A stretch of 64,000 bases of DNA from Heloderma charlesbogerti (taxonomy: Eukaryota > Chordata > Lepidosauria > Squamata > Helodermatidae), in the NCBI GenBank assembly GCA_026122225.1, contig JANEZZ010001873.1:1-64000 (forward strand). Direction: 5' to 3'. The translations under genes and the position numbers were made by a program. This document shows, one piece after another, positions 1 to 11,500 of this stretch. The notes beneath the pieces were generated by a model that was not told where the DNA came from, made no database searches, and was given only the letters and a program-made list of their open reading frames with translations. The first letter of the stretch is position 1; every line of letters begins with the position of its first letter.

Positions 1-117
1 AGTGGACTCTACTCCATGAAAGCTTATATGTCATAATAAATCTGTTACTCTTTAAAGTGCCACAAAACTCTTGGTTGTTTTTGCTGCAACAGACTAACAT
101 GGCTACCCCTTTGGAAG
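1..117 (+). repeat. Truncated half of a palindromic repeat also found at 43.64-43.85 kb
   Basis: The window opens inside a repeat whose end reads like the right half of 43640..43850: a stretch ending in AAGCTTAT, then CTTTAAAGTGCCACAA, then TTTTTGCTGCAACAGACTAACA. It is non-coding and cut by the window edge, so its left half cannot be seen. I do not assign it to a named superfamily. Confidence 0.6.
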
Positions 118-930
118 TTGGTATCTTGATTCTATTTATTGAAGAGCATTGTCTTTGGATCTGTCATCAGTTAAATGACACCTGCAATGAGAATGCTACT
201 AGAATTCTGCTGATGCCATTGTATCTTTCAACCCTATATTGTTGGTTGCATATTTGGATGTCTTGCTACTTAAGTATATTCTTTCTGCATGATTGTTGTG
301 GCTTTTCATGATAATCTGCTATTCAGTTCTATTTTACTTTTGCTTTATTCCAAAGAATATACAGTATATTCTACAAATTCCATCTATTATGCAGCTAATA
401 TATTATTATATGTCCTGGTGTGTGTGTTTTCCTATGAATTGTCATGGGATATTCTTGCGCATGCTCTCTCTCTCTCTCTCTCTCATTCTCTCGCTCGCTC
501 TCTCCTATCCAAAGTGCAACTCAATCAAAAATACAGACATATTTAATGGTCTGCTGTTCTTTTTTTCCTGTCCAAATGATTATGTCTTTTAGAATCTTTC
601 TTTTTTGCACTTCTTGAAAGATTTAGTCATAGTTCAAAATCTGGACCTTAGAATTTGTAGATAAATTGCCGTGCTACTTCATTCTGTATATGCAAGATCT
701 AAATCTACATTTTGATGTCTGTCTTTTAATGCCTAACTCATGTCTCATTTGTCAGTAGTATATTATAACAACCATGCAACACTGATGAGATGTTGTTCTC
801 TGTGATGGTACTGTGTGTAGCAGACAGGTAACAGACATTCAGCGTTCCTTGTCAGGATGGCCTCCTGTGCAGGTATAGTGGGGGCATTCACCTTCAATCA
901 TAAACAGGAGTCTAAGGAAGCAGTTTTGTG
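118..930. other. Intergenic DNA, no gene seen
   Basis: AT-rich sequence with no open frame resembling a known protein. It contains a CT-rich microsatellite at about 460-503. The three overlapping frames of 84-99 codons at 57-592 look like chance frames. Confidence 0.6.
460..503. repeat. (CT)n microsatellite
   Basis: A run of CT dinucleotides interrupted by CATT and CGCTCG units. It generates low-complexity Leu/Ser-rich frames on the + strand that should not be called genes. Confidence 0.9.
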
Positions 931-931
931 C

Positions 932-1012
932 ACACATACCTGGGAGTAAGCTCCACTGAACAGAGTGAGACTTGCTTCTGAATAAACATACATAGGAGTC
1001 CTCTATATCATG
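932..1012. repeat. Short palindromic MITE-like repeat (85-bp family)
   Basis: Contains the core CCTGGGAGTAAGCTCCACTGAA followed by an inverted arm with CTTGCTTCTGAATAAACATACATAGGA. Similar cores occur at 15805, 16768, 35207, 35698, 37628 and 63676. The arms are complementary, as in a fold-back non-autonomous DNA transposon. No coding capacity. Confidence 0.65.
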
Positions 1013-2714
1013 AGTTTAACAAGACAGGCAAGGAGAGTTTTCACCAAACCCAACTTTAAACAGAACATTCATGTTTGGGGAACATCTGTTCTTTTGGAGC
1101 TTTTGTCCTCAGCAATGTTCATTCTCAGGAAGATCCCATTCTGGGAACAAAAGCTGATTGTAAAAGTGAATTGTCATCCTTAGCCAAAAGGGGAAGCTGA
1201 ATACTAGATTAGAGAATGGCATTCTATGAAATGGAATATTAACATGTACGGGGATTGGTCCGTCATGTTAATTTTATTGGTGCTTAAACTAGACTAACCA
1301 TGCAATCTTACCTGTGGCAGGGGGGAGCTTGGATGTCAGAGGTGTCCAATGAATCCAAAGCCCAGCTGGGCTCATGCCAGCAGGGCAGAAGTGAGTGAGG
1401 AGTGGCATTTTTGCTTTTCCTCCCTGGCCATATTTTGTTTTGTTTTGTGCTGTGTGCTTTTTCTAAATCCCTCCCATTGAAACCAATGGGAATGAATTTA
1501 TCTACACCATCTCCAGGGCTGGTGCACATCAGCCACTGCATACCTCCTTTTCCCCCACTACCATGTTGGAGTTCCAGTGTCAGACAAGAACTAGTCGCAC
1601 AGAGGTTTCCATGGCAGCATCTCCCCCTCTGAGTGTGGACCTCTCTCTCTGCCCTAGGAGGGGGAGATACAATATATCCTAGGGCCTCTGGGATGCCCCC
1701 CTGGGGACCATAGGGTTGCACTGTAAATTTTGTTAGCTATTGGCCAAGTGGAATCCTATCCTTCTCCTGCAATTATCCCTTTTGTGACCTTGCCTGGCCA
1801 GTAATGCTACAGATGTATAATAAGCCTATTTTAATGCTCTTACTACTGTGGGTGTGCTGTCTCTTAATGCCGAGAAGAACTCTGGGCTCATGTCATCTGA
1901 GAGCTAGAAATGGGACAAATGGATGCCTTGCAGTCACTAGAGCTTCCTGTTTCTGTGGAGGAAACACACAGGGATCTCTGATATTCCTCATCCTCCCCTG
2001 CCCCATGCTTAGTATATGTACATTTCTGCAACAGGTGTTATGTATGAAAAGCTGGAGTCAATGTACATCTTCAGAAAACAGCACATGGCATTGCCTTTTA
2101 AGGACTATACCACTTCAGAGAGCAGATTGGAGGGGTTTTTTTAAGTTCTGAATCATCTGCACAGTGTTTTTAATATACTTGTATAAATGTACCTGTGACA
2201 TGTACTATATCTTCAGAGGGTATGCAAAGATACAAGAGCTGACTGAGACATTTTCTGGTGTAATAATACTAAATGCATGGTGGGACATAGGTTCATTATT
2301 TCCAACTCTGCTAGACTGGTTTAATGTACTTTTATCATCTGCTTGTGTGTGCATAGGTCAGAAGGCAGTCACAATATATGTCATTCTGCAGGACAGTCTT
2401 TTTGGGCCCAAGATGCACCTAGCATTGGTTTTCTAACTTATCCAAATACGTAAGAGGAATGTCCTCTTCAAGCTGGCCACAGAACGCAAAGCCCATGCTA
2501 TTTTGCTTCAAAACCTCCTCGTAAGATCTAATACTTGGCTTACTGGCTTCCAAGGGCCTGAAACAAAGTTCAGCCAAGATAAGGCTGCAGCAATAAAATT
2601 CCACTGAAAACAAGTTCTGAACAGAAGAAAAACATGCATACAAGCAAAATTTATGTATGTACATAAAAGCATGTTTCACTTTATATTTGACATCTCTGAT
2701 GTACATGTGCCGTA
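1013..2714. other. Intergenic DNA, no gene seen
   Basis: No recognisable domain in any frame. The longest frame, 137 codons on the - strand at 1308-1721, is low in informative motifs and has no splice or neighbour support. Confidence 0.5.
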
Positions 2715-3520
2715 AAGAGGGTGGCCAGAGGACAAGACTTTACAGAGGACAGTCTTCTACTTGAAGAGCTGTAAGGACAGTCCTCTATTTGAAAGTGTGC
2801 TTTGTTTGAGGGACTGTCCAGTCCAAGTCTGGTTCAAAGTCAAAGATCCATAAGGAGGGAGAGCACGGGCAGGCTGAAGATGCCAATCAGCACTTAGCAC
2901 CTAGATGGCAGACTGAGAAGGCACACAGGTCACTTAGTCGATCTTCCCCACTACTGTTATGCTCCCATCAGGAAGTTCATCATCTGTCCTGGACAGCAGC
3001 TCAGACAAGGAAGCACAATGCAGGGAAGAGGTTGTGTCACATCTAGAACTAGGGCTAGTTTCAGCACCTTGGCCAGCAATCCTGGAGCTAGAGACCTAGC
3101 AAAACACTCCAGCAGTGTCTGGGAGCAACTGGCAAGCTTTTATAGTCAGACCAGGAGAGTCTTTCTGGAAACTCCGCCCACTCAGGTGCTGCATCTGGCT
3201 GTTAAAGGAACAGTGGCCTTTTCCTGCAGGTGTTGGCTTCTCCTGGGGAATAAAGGAGCCAATTAGGGACTGTTCCTCAGGGTCTACCTGTTCACTAGAG
3301 GAGTCTGGTCTCTTCAGACTCCTCTAGTCCACTCTTCAGAGTCAGGGGACAGGGCACCTCCTGGGGATCATGTGGATCATGCAGGGAGCCCCACTTCAGA
3401 AGGACCAGAGACTGATTCTGGTCACTCCCCAGAGTCCCAGTCACTGGAGGAGGCTTCAGTCTCTGAGGGCTCCCAGTCATGAACATCCATGGAGCCATGA
3501 ACATCTATGGAGAAATGCAT
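2715..3520. repeat. Unassigned interspersed repeat, related to 52165..52550
   Basis: Opens with GGGTGGCCAGAGGACAAGAC and repeats of a 'seen as AGAGGACAGTCTTCTACTTGAAGAGCTGT' type block, which reappears in inverse order near 52440-52545 (AGGACACCTTCAAG, GCTGTCCTCTGACAGCTCTT). A local hairpin (CTAGAGGAGTCT / AGACTCCTCTAG) lies at about 3294-3328. No open frame of interest. Superfamily and right boundary are unclear. Confidence 0.4.
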
Positions 3521-4873
3521 TCTATTTCTATTTAAATTACAGTAATTATTTCTAAAAGTATATCTACATGTATATATACAATGAACATATGCAAATGGTA
3601 TGGAAATTAGTGTCTTTTGGGGGAGGTGATACATTTCCTCTTTTTTAGTGATGCATAAGTGGCCACCTTAGCCCCCAAACAAGTCATAGGTTAATGAGTT
3701 AACATTGCACCTTTTTTATGTGTAACATAAAAGTGGTGCCCCTGGTGGAAGGGCAGAAGAAATGTGAAGGAATTCATATAGAAGATCCTGCAGCAGGCCA
3801 AGGCAGCGGGCCTTTTGTCTCAGCAGCAGAAGCTAAGCATTATAGCCATCAAAGCTATTGTATAGCTATGGAAGCTGCAGAGATGCAGGAGGGAACATAT
3901 GACAGCTTCTAGAAAGAGCAATTTATTTCCAGTGTTATCCTCTTTCCCTGGTTGACCAGTTCTGGAGGTAAGTCTCAGATACTTTTCTGCTAATGCCCGT
4001 GTTGGATTAGTGCCCCAGTCCACCCATCCTTATGTATGTACAGAGACCAGTGGGCTGCATACGTGTGTGAAGTTTCTGCACATGTTCCAGAAACTGTGTG
4101 TAAAGATTCTTTGGTTCATGTCAAAGAATATGGCCACCAATATATTGGGAGAGCAAAGAGATACAATATGGTTGAAATGGTGTCCAAGTTCAAAAGGGTT
4201 GGGCAACATTACTCTGAGTAATTGTTTCTCATCCTGAAATTTTATACCATCTTAAGTAACCTATAGATACAAGGTTTGACAAACACTGCTCAGGATACTT
4301 ATCTAGGTTTATTATCATGCCATAATGTATCTTCAGGCAAAGAATCTAGCAGTGTTCATGATCTACTTTCTTGATGTGTTATGTTATCCAGATGTTGGTT
4401 TGCAAAATTATTCTGATTACTCTGAAGCAGGACTTACCAAGCACTTTTCTAAAATGATTTGTATTTGAACCATGAGGAAAAGCACAACAGATGCAAACAG
4501 TCTTATGCATATACAGGCATTTAAATCACTTGCAGTACAGTTATTTCTTGGTAGAATTGCCATTTATATCTAGATGAGAAACAGATGGTGGGAGTCTTGG
4601 GTTAATGGGTTTTGCCCATTAAGATGAGTTTGTGTATGCTGTTAAAGGAGACATGTTAAAAAGAAGAGATTTTCTCTCTCTTTTGTAGACCTCAAAAGCA
4701 AAATGGATGTCACTGTGTCAGAAAACTCCATAGTCTTCACTGCAATTAGAAAAATATGTTGTGCTAATCATTTAACCAAGCAAAACTTTCTGTCCCCAAT
4801 AGAATATAGTCGCCTAAAAAGGGTCCCTCATTTTGATGGGTGAGCTGTGTGTGATGGTAAGCTTGTCCATTTT
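3521..4873. other. Intergenic DNA, no gene seen
   Basis: AT-rich sequence without recognisable coding, RNA or repeat structure on either strand. Confidence 0.5.
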
Positions 4874-5028
4874 AGAGCCTGCGTGACACAGTGGGTAGAG
4901 TGCTTGACTAGAGAGCCAGAGATCCCCAGTTAAGATCCCCACTTAGCCATGAAGCTAACCGAGGGGTCTTGGACCAGTCAATATCTCCCAGCCTAATCTT
5001 CTTCATAGGATTGTTGTGAGGATAAAAG
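4874..5028 (+). mobile_element. tRNA-derived SINE, left part (split by hAT insertion)
   Basis: The head resembles a pol III A-box region (GTGGGTAGAGTGCTTGACTAG). It is followed by a body ending in CAGCCTAATCTTCTTCATAG and GATTGTTGTGAGGATAAAAG, a body type frequent in reptile SINEs. The sequence is interrupted after GATAAAAG at 5028 and resumes at 6632. A related copy lies on the - strand at 29424-29640. Confidence 0.65.
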
Positions 5029-6631
5029 TAGGGCTGTGCACAGACCCCCCCGCCTCACTTTGGATGCTGATTCGGACCTCTCAGAACAGCTCCACTTCAT
5101 TTTGGACCAATTTGGATCCAATCCACTTTGCTTTGGATTTGGATCCAAAGTGAAATTATACGTATTTGACATTTTCCCATTGACTTGCATTGGAAAACAG
5201 AAATGGACATAACTTTTTCAGTTTCCATGATAAATACATGATATTTGGGGATCTGGCAGCTGCCATGGAGATGATTCCATCTGCTAAGTATCAGACAGTT
5301 TGGCCCAGTAGTTTTTGAGGTTGGCGCAGGTAAAACTTGATTTTTTTTTACAAAAACTCTCAAAGCAAAGAGCTATAACTTTTTGCTGGTTGCACAGAAG
5401 TACATGAAATATGAGCAATAGGCAAGACCCCAAAGATGCCTCGTATTGGGCTTGCTTTGCCACACCATGTAGTATTAAGTTTAAATAATATATGGTGATG
5501 CGTGTTGTGCTTTGCCCACTGTGTTTTGAAATGTGGACTTGTGTGTAGTGCTTTGCCACACACTGTTTGCTTGACCACAACACAAGCACATGCATGCACA
5601 CACACAAGAGAAAAGGAAAAACAAATACAGAACTACCTGAAAGCAAAGACAAGGGTTGTTTTTTTTTAGGGAAAAGATACAGAATTCAACAATGGGAAGG
5701 GATACAGGAATTGAGAAGTGCAAGGTGGAGGAGGAGCCAAGAACAAGGAAAGGAAAGTACTTATTTTTCATATATTTATATATATTATTTTAAAACTAAA
5801 GGATCTAGGAAGAAAGGGAAAACTACTAAGAAATAGTTGAATTGAGAAGGGTGACGGCGGGGGGGCAAAGAACAAGGCAAGGCAGGAAGTTAAAGCACTT
5901 TTTAAACTTTTTTTTAAAATAAAGAATCTAGAGAAAGAAAGTGAAAAGTAATAAGAATGGTTGAATTGAGAAGGCCGGGGGGGGGGCAGTCAAAGAACAA
6001 GGCAAGGAAAAGAGGAAGCTAAAGTATTTTCTAAAAGTTTTTGGTTTTTTAAATAAAGACTCTAGAAAAGAAAGAAAGGGAATACATGAATTGAAAAGGG
6101 CTGGGTGGGAAAGACGAACAATGACAAAGCTACAGTACAACACACAGACACACACACAGACACACCCCAGATCTAGCCAACTAACCAACTCTAATCAGCT
6201 CTCTCGCACACAGTGAAATGAACACAGGCTGATCTCAAATACATACAGTATTCCCCCCCTCCACCACCACTGTCACTGATTGGAGATTGCTGGGTTACGT
6301 GCAGCCCTAATTTGGCAACTAGAGTTGCCATTCACCAAAGCTCACTCACTCCTCATCCTCTCCCCTCCCCTCCCCGCCTCTGTCCTCCTTCTCGCCCTCC
6401 CCCTGATCTTTCACAGGCTGATACATTTAGAGTCAGGCAGTCTGGGCTTTAGAAGGCATCAGAATAGCTCTGAATCTCCACGGCAGACTGAGGCACTTCG
6501 GCGGGGACCCACTTCGGCTTTGGACCACCTCAATGCTGGTCTGATCTGCTTTGGATCTCACTGAGGCATCCTCAAAGCAGCCCGATTTGCTTTGGTATTT
6601 GGATTCAGCACCAAAGCAATGCACAGCCCTA
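5029..6631. mobile_element. Non-autonomous hAT-type element, TAGGGCTGTGCA family
   Basis: The left end is TAGGGCTGTGCA and the right end is the inverted copy, ending TGCACAGCCCTA. Both sides are flanked by the identical 8-bp sequence GATAAAAG (5021-5028 and 6632-6639), the target-site duplication length of hAT transposons. The 1,603 bp interior has no transposase-like frame; it holds A/G-rich tracts and subterminal arms with repeated TTTGGAT/TTCGGAC-type words. Insertion was into a SINE, whose tail resumes on the far side. It would need a transposase supplied in trans. Confidence 0.85.
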
Positions 6632-6705
6632 GATAAAAGAATAGGGAAGAACAATGTACACTGCCTTGAGCCTTTGAAAGGACAGTATAAAATGTAATAA
6701 ACACA
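6632..6705 (+). mobile_element. tRNA-derived SINE, right part
   Basis: Continues the SINE body from 5028 with the duplicated GATAAAAG, then AATGTACACTGCCTTGAGCC and a tail with TATAAAATGTAATAAAC, typical of LINE-mobilised SINE 3' ends. Joining 4874-5028 to this segment minus one GATAAAAG gives one continuous SINE. Confidence 0.65.
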
Positions 6706-7822
6706 TAATATGGGACCTGTAACAAAATGTTGCAGTGGGGAGTTCCTGTTCAGGGTTCCAGCCATGCCCTTTTCTAGGATATTCTATTCCATCCCCTGCC
6801 CGTGCCCCATTAGCCAGCAAGCAGGCCATTGAGCATGCTTGGGCCTCCTTTGGCTGTTTTAGGGTTCCTCCCTTTAGGATTTTTCCCCTTAAATATTTTT
6901 TGTACTACTGCAGGCCTTGTGGTTCTCCAAGCCTTCTGACATTTCCATCTTGTGGATGGATGGTGCTATTTTGGCTACATCATGATCCACACTTGGAGAA
7001 TGAGTTCATTATTGATATATAGGATTGCAAGGACTCCTGGGTCAGGGAGATACACATTCATACCACCACTGGGTCATTCAGAGGAGGGGACAGGTTCTTC
7101 CATTATTGCAACAGTATCCACAAGTGCAGTATAAGATGGAATGGTGACCATTAACTTATATGGGAGAAAGTAAAAGGGGAAGTTTAGCACCACTGGAGTG
7201 AATGCTAAACCTGTTCCTTATGGCCAGTGAGGATCAACATATGCCAGTCTTCATAGCCCTGTCATTCCCCTGCATAGCCTCATCTTGGGTTCTGTGTCTT
7301 GGTCATGCTATGTGATGGAATGTTAGAAGCTGGCTTATAAACTGATCAGATACTTGAATGCCTTGAAGTCTACATATTTGAAATACCCCTTTGTACAAAC
7401 AGTTTAACAAAGAAAAAATGAAAATAAATGCTGCATCTTAAATCTTGCCACGTAAAATAGAAAATGTTTCCCCTCTCTTTTGATTCACAATTCCTTTCCC
7501 CTTTCCATCTGCAATATCACCACTACAGATCAGGTGCTCCTAAGGGTAACCATGATATGATTGCTACATCAAGCTGTGGAATTATATAGATTTTTAGCAT
7601 GTGAAAATTGGACCTACTATTTGTCAGACACAATAAGCAAAATATACTATCCAGAAGCTAAAATAAAACCAGAAACAGTCATTCAGAACAATGATGACAT
7701 TCAGTTTTTTGGTCACTCTTTGAAAAACAGGCAGGCATGCACATGTTAGCAATCTGACAGCATAAAAAGGGGGAGGAGATTTTATAACATTATTCCCTAT
7801 ACTAACATTAACTCCATGTATG
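6706..7822. other. Intergenic DNA, no gene seen
   Basis: No domain-bearing frame and no repeat that I recognise. Confidence 0.5.
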
Positions 7823-8857
7823 TAGGGATGTATGAGCAATTTGTTTCAGTTCATTTTTGACCAGAATTTACCCAGTTCACACATGCTGGAGCCAGACAGG
7901 GCCTGAACAAAGACTGCAGTCCAGGTCTATACATTTTAGGGCTGTGTGGGGACCCCCAACCCACTCTGGAGGCTGATTCAGAGCTTCCAAATCAGCCCCA
8001 ACCTATCTTGGCCCTACTTGGAGTTGGGCTAACCTGCTTCAGCCCCCAGGTCCAAACCAAGATCCAGACAGCTGAAGTGGGCCATCCCGCCCTGCCGCAC
8101 AAGCCCTGCACCCATCCCCCACCCAGCCATGCAAGCCCCCTGCTCTCCCTTCTCTGGACCCATGGGGAACACCAGCAGCCATTGCTGTCTTGGAGGGAGT
8201 CGCCATTTTCTTTTAAAATGGCTACTTTTCTTCCATTAAGTAAATGGTGCATAGATTCCATCCACAAAGGGACCATCTATGCAGTATTACAGCCCATTTA
8301 AACCTGTAATATTGCGTAGATGTTGGGCGCTCCCCATGGGTCTAGGGAAGGAGCAGAGGGCTTGTGCAGCTGTCCAGATCAGACCAAAGCAGCCTGAAGT
8401 GCTTCAGAGTGGTCAAACCCACTTTGGGTCACTCTCAACCCACTCCAGAACTTCACCACTTCAGCCTGAATCACCCTGACCCACTTCAGGATTCGGGCCA
8501 AAGTGGTGCACAGCCCTAGTACATTTCCAAGCTTGCAATGTGATTCGAGGAACAAAATCAATGTATTCAAAACATGCATATATTTGAAATATGTGCATGA
8601 AAATGTGTACTTTGTGTACTTGGAAAAAATGCACATGAACATGCTTTAGTCAATGGGAGAAAAATGTGTACGTTTTTTTAAAATGTGCACAATTGATGCA
8701 TCCATTTGGGAACATGTGCATGAAAATATGCACAATTTTTTGTGCATAAGGGGTTGGGGAAGCACGTAATCTGATATGGACATAAGTTGGAACAGGTTTT
8801 GTGGTGGAATTCATAGAACCTTGATGAGCTCAGGTTTGTTTAATTCACACATGCCTA
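7823..8857. mobile_element. Possible older hAT-like element containing the 7937 insertion
   Basis: Left edge TAGGGATGTATGAGC and right edge CACACATGCCTA are roughly inverted. The flanks CATGTATG and CATCCAAG match at only 5 of 8 positions, so this is a weak call. The interior includes the clearer nested element 7937..8518 and a block rich in ATGTGCATGAAAATGTG words at 8580-8740. Confidence 0.35.
7937..8518. mobile_element. Non-autonomous hAT-type element, TAGGGCTGTG family
   Basis: Starts TAGGGCTGTGTGG and ends GTGCACAGCCCTA, the same ends as 5029..6631. Flanks are ATACATTT (7929-7936) and GTACATTT (8519-8526), an 8-bp duplication with one mismatch. The 582 bp interior is non-coding and has subterminal words such as TTCGGGCCAAAGTGG. 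Same family as 46451..46886 and 62611..63580. Confidence 0.8.
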
Positions 8858-9339
8858 CATCCAAGTATTCTGATCTGAAATAGTACCGTGAGGGCTATAG
8901 GTACCCTCTCCATCCCCCACCTTCCCATGTCAAATGGGAAAGTCTGATAGAAGATAATAAGGGAATTCAACAGAATGCAGTTACCGTCCTCTGAAAGATG
9001 TGGAATCCTGATCATCTTCCCCCTTCCCATGGATACAATTTCAGAATGCCTGAACAGGCCTACTATATACCTTTGTGAGAAGGTATGTAAACCTGCATAC
9101 CCTAGCTCATCAGCCCCACTCAAGCAAGCAAGCTCCAGCTGACCCAAACTATTATCAAGTCAGCTGGAAACAACAGTCACAACTGTATTGTCTGCAGAAA
9201 TTTCATGCTGTGGAAATAACCACAGCATGAAAATGCTGCTGGTTCACACACATGAAAGTGAGGACACCATCAAGTGATAGCTTGTATGCATGAATAAGCC
9301 ATCTCACATTTAATACACAAGAGACAAAACTTTCATACA

Positions 9340-9446
<107 letters not shown>

Positions 9447-9451
9447 GTTTT

Positions 9452-9600
9452 TATACTGCTCAATAGTTGAGGCTCTCTGGGCAGTTCATAATTAAAACCA
9501 TTAACTACAACATGACAAGACCCAATGTAAAACTTTTTAAAAGTTTAAAAGTACCATGTAAAATTAAAATAAACACCAAGTATCCATCTTGTATTTCACA
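9452..9600 (-). mobile_element. L2-like LINE 3' tail fragment
   Basis: Reverse of the tail seen on + at 14930: TATACTGCTCAATAGTTGAGGC then CTCTGGGCAGTTCA, corresponding to the 'aaactgcccagagagc' signature. 5'-truncated and non-coding. Confidence 0.55.
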
Positions 9601-9978
9601 TATTGTGATAGGACCTGTCTCCAACATGGCACCTGTGGGCGCCACTGCTTCCTTCAGGCCAGGCTGAGGCACCTTCCAAGCTATTTCCCTTCTCTGCAAG
9701 TGAATGGAGCAATGCTTCTATTCACTTGCATGGGGGGGGGGCAGGGGAAGCAACAGGATCCTTGGTGGAGGGTGACCTTCACCCCACCTTCAGGCAATTT
9801 TTGGCAGGGGACTGTTCCCCTCGCTATTAAAACAAATGGAGTGATGGTCCATTGGGTTGAACAGGGAAGAAAAAGTCCCCCTGCTGAAAAATGGCTTGCA
9901 CTTTGCACTGCCGCCCTCCCCCAGACCCTGTTACCCCAAGAGGAGGAGAGAGGGGAATGGAACACAGGAAGGGCCAGA

Positions 9979-9981
9979 GGA

Positions 9982-10037
<56 letters not shown>

Positions 10038-10165
10038 GCATCCAGAGAGAGAGAGAGAGAGACCACAGAGAAAGAGCCAGAGAGATGGAAGGAAGGAAGG
10101 AAGGAAGGAAGGAAGGAAGGAAGGAAGGAAGATCCAGATGAAGAGAAGGAAAGAAAGAAAGACCG
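9979..10165. repeat. (GAAA)n, (GA)n and (GGAA)n microsatellite cluster
   Basis: Three purine-rich simple repeats in a row with short spacers. They produce long Lys/Glu-rich frames on + and Ser/Phe/Leu-rich frames on - (up to 226 codons at 9681-10361) that are artefacts of the repeat. Confidence 0.92.
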
Positions 10166-10235
10166 GGGGGGCAGAGTAAGTAGCACACACACAGGGTGCA
10201 CATTCATGCGCGCACACAAACACAGATAAGGGGGA

Positions 10236-10341
10236 GGTGCTCCCAACCTTTTTGTGATTGGCAGCTAATTTATGGTGGTACCCAGGGCACTTTTTCAAAA
10301 TGCCAAATGTGCCCATGAGCCCAAAAAGGTTGGAGAGCCCT
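10236..10341. mobile_element. Small hAT-like MITE
   Basis: About 105 bp with inverted ends: GTGCTCCCAACCTTTTTG at the left and CAAAAAGGTTGGAGAGCCC at the right. Non-coding. The arm length and palindromic layout suit a MITE; the target duplication is not obvious. Confidence 0.55.
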
Positions 10342-10439
10342 TTACTAAATGCTATCAGCATTCTCCTTCTCCTCCTACTAATTATTAATCATAACTTATA
10401 TAGTACCATGATCTGCAAACTTCTTAGGACCATCACAAT

Positions 10440-11436
10440 CTAGACCTGCATGTCAAAATGAGAGGAAAACATTAAACAGTTTCCAGTATTGCTAATTTTT
10501 AATTAGCAACCCTAAACTTGAGGTGGTTTTTTTCAATACTCTTCTAAATCCCAGGGGCAAAGTCTATTATCCCAAATGGATTTTTCATAGTAATGCTAAA
10601 TTGAGCATCACAAATGTGTCGCACACTAATTTAGCTCAATTTGATAGGCATTTTTGATCAGCACATCTTAAGTGTTTAAATGAGAGGGATGTGGGAACAT
10701 TACGAACGTAATTAGTTCTTTAGCCTTCATACTTAGGCTGCATATTTTTAATTCTAAATTGCTTCTATAAAAAGGTTGTTCTGGTTGCAATATATTGAAT
10801 AATAGACATTTACATACAAAATGTAGCTATGTTAGCATATAACACCACCAGTTGTGGGGAAGGGACTTCTTTTACTTTGCTGTTTTATCTGATTCAGTGA
10901 GTGATATATTTTAGATACAGAATTATAGGCAGCTGTTTTTACAGAGTAGCCATTTTACAGATAGCTCCTCATCCAAAATGGCTACTGAGCAGCAATTTCA
11001 GGCTACATAACAAAGACATAAGTGCAACGACTAGGCCCTGCAACAAACTTGACCCCATACCTACTCAGGAAACATTATTTCAGGACCTAATCATGTCAGA
11101 CATAACCATCAGCGGCTCCTTTCACCCACGCATCCTCAGAAGGCTTCATCTACCATCAGTGCCCTTCCGCTGGCTACATGGGACAAACAGTTCAATCTCT
11201 ATGCATACAATGGACGCACATATGACTGCCCCCACCCAATTCAGAAAATAGTGGAAGACAATCTCACTCTCCTAGCACACCGTGGTGCTGCTTACATGAA
11301 AGTCACCATTCTTCAACAAAAGACTGTCAAAAGGAGAATCCAGCATGAAATTCCTAAACTTGTTTGTTACATCTTTACCATAAGGAGTGAGCATGATTTT
11401 CCTGTCTCAGGCACCAAAATGTCTTGGGCATGCCCT

Positions 11437-11438
<2 letters not shown>
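10440..11438. other. Intergenic DNA with two weak abutting frames
   Basis: Frames of 116 and 107 codons on + (10901-11251 and 11251-11574) abut, but I recognise no domain in either. The second runs into a CT microsatellite. The block around 11080-11330 could be a decayed retroelement fragment; I cannot name it. Confidence 0.3.
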
Positions 11439-11487
<49 letters not shown>

Positions 11488-11500
11488 CCCCCTCCCCCTT
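11439..11500. repeat. (CT)n microsatellite
   Basis: A pure CT run followed by a C-rich pyrimidine stretch. Confidence 0.9.

Noticed and set aside
1308..1721. A 137-codon minus-strand frame
   Set aside because: No recognisable domain, splice signal or neighbour context.
9589..10361. Long Lys/Glu-rich and Ser/Phe-rich frames up to 226 codons
   Set aside because: They are translations of GAAA, GA and GGAA microsatellites on both strands.
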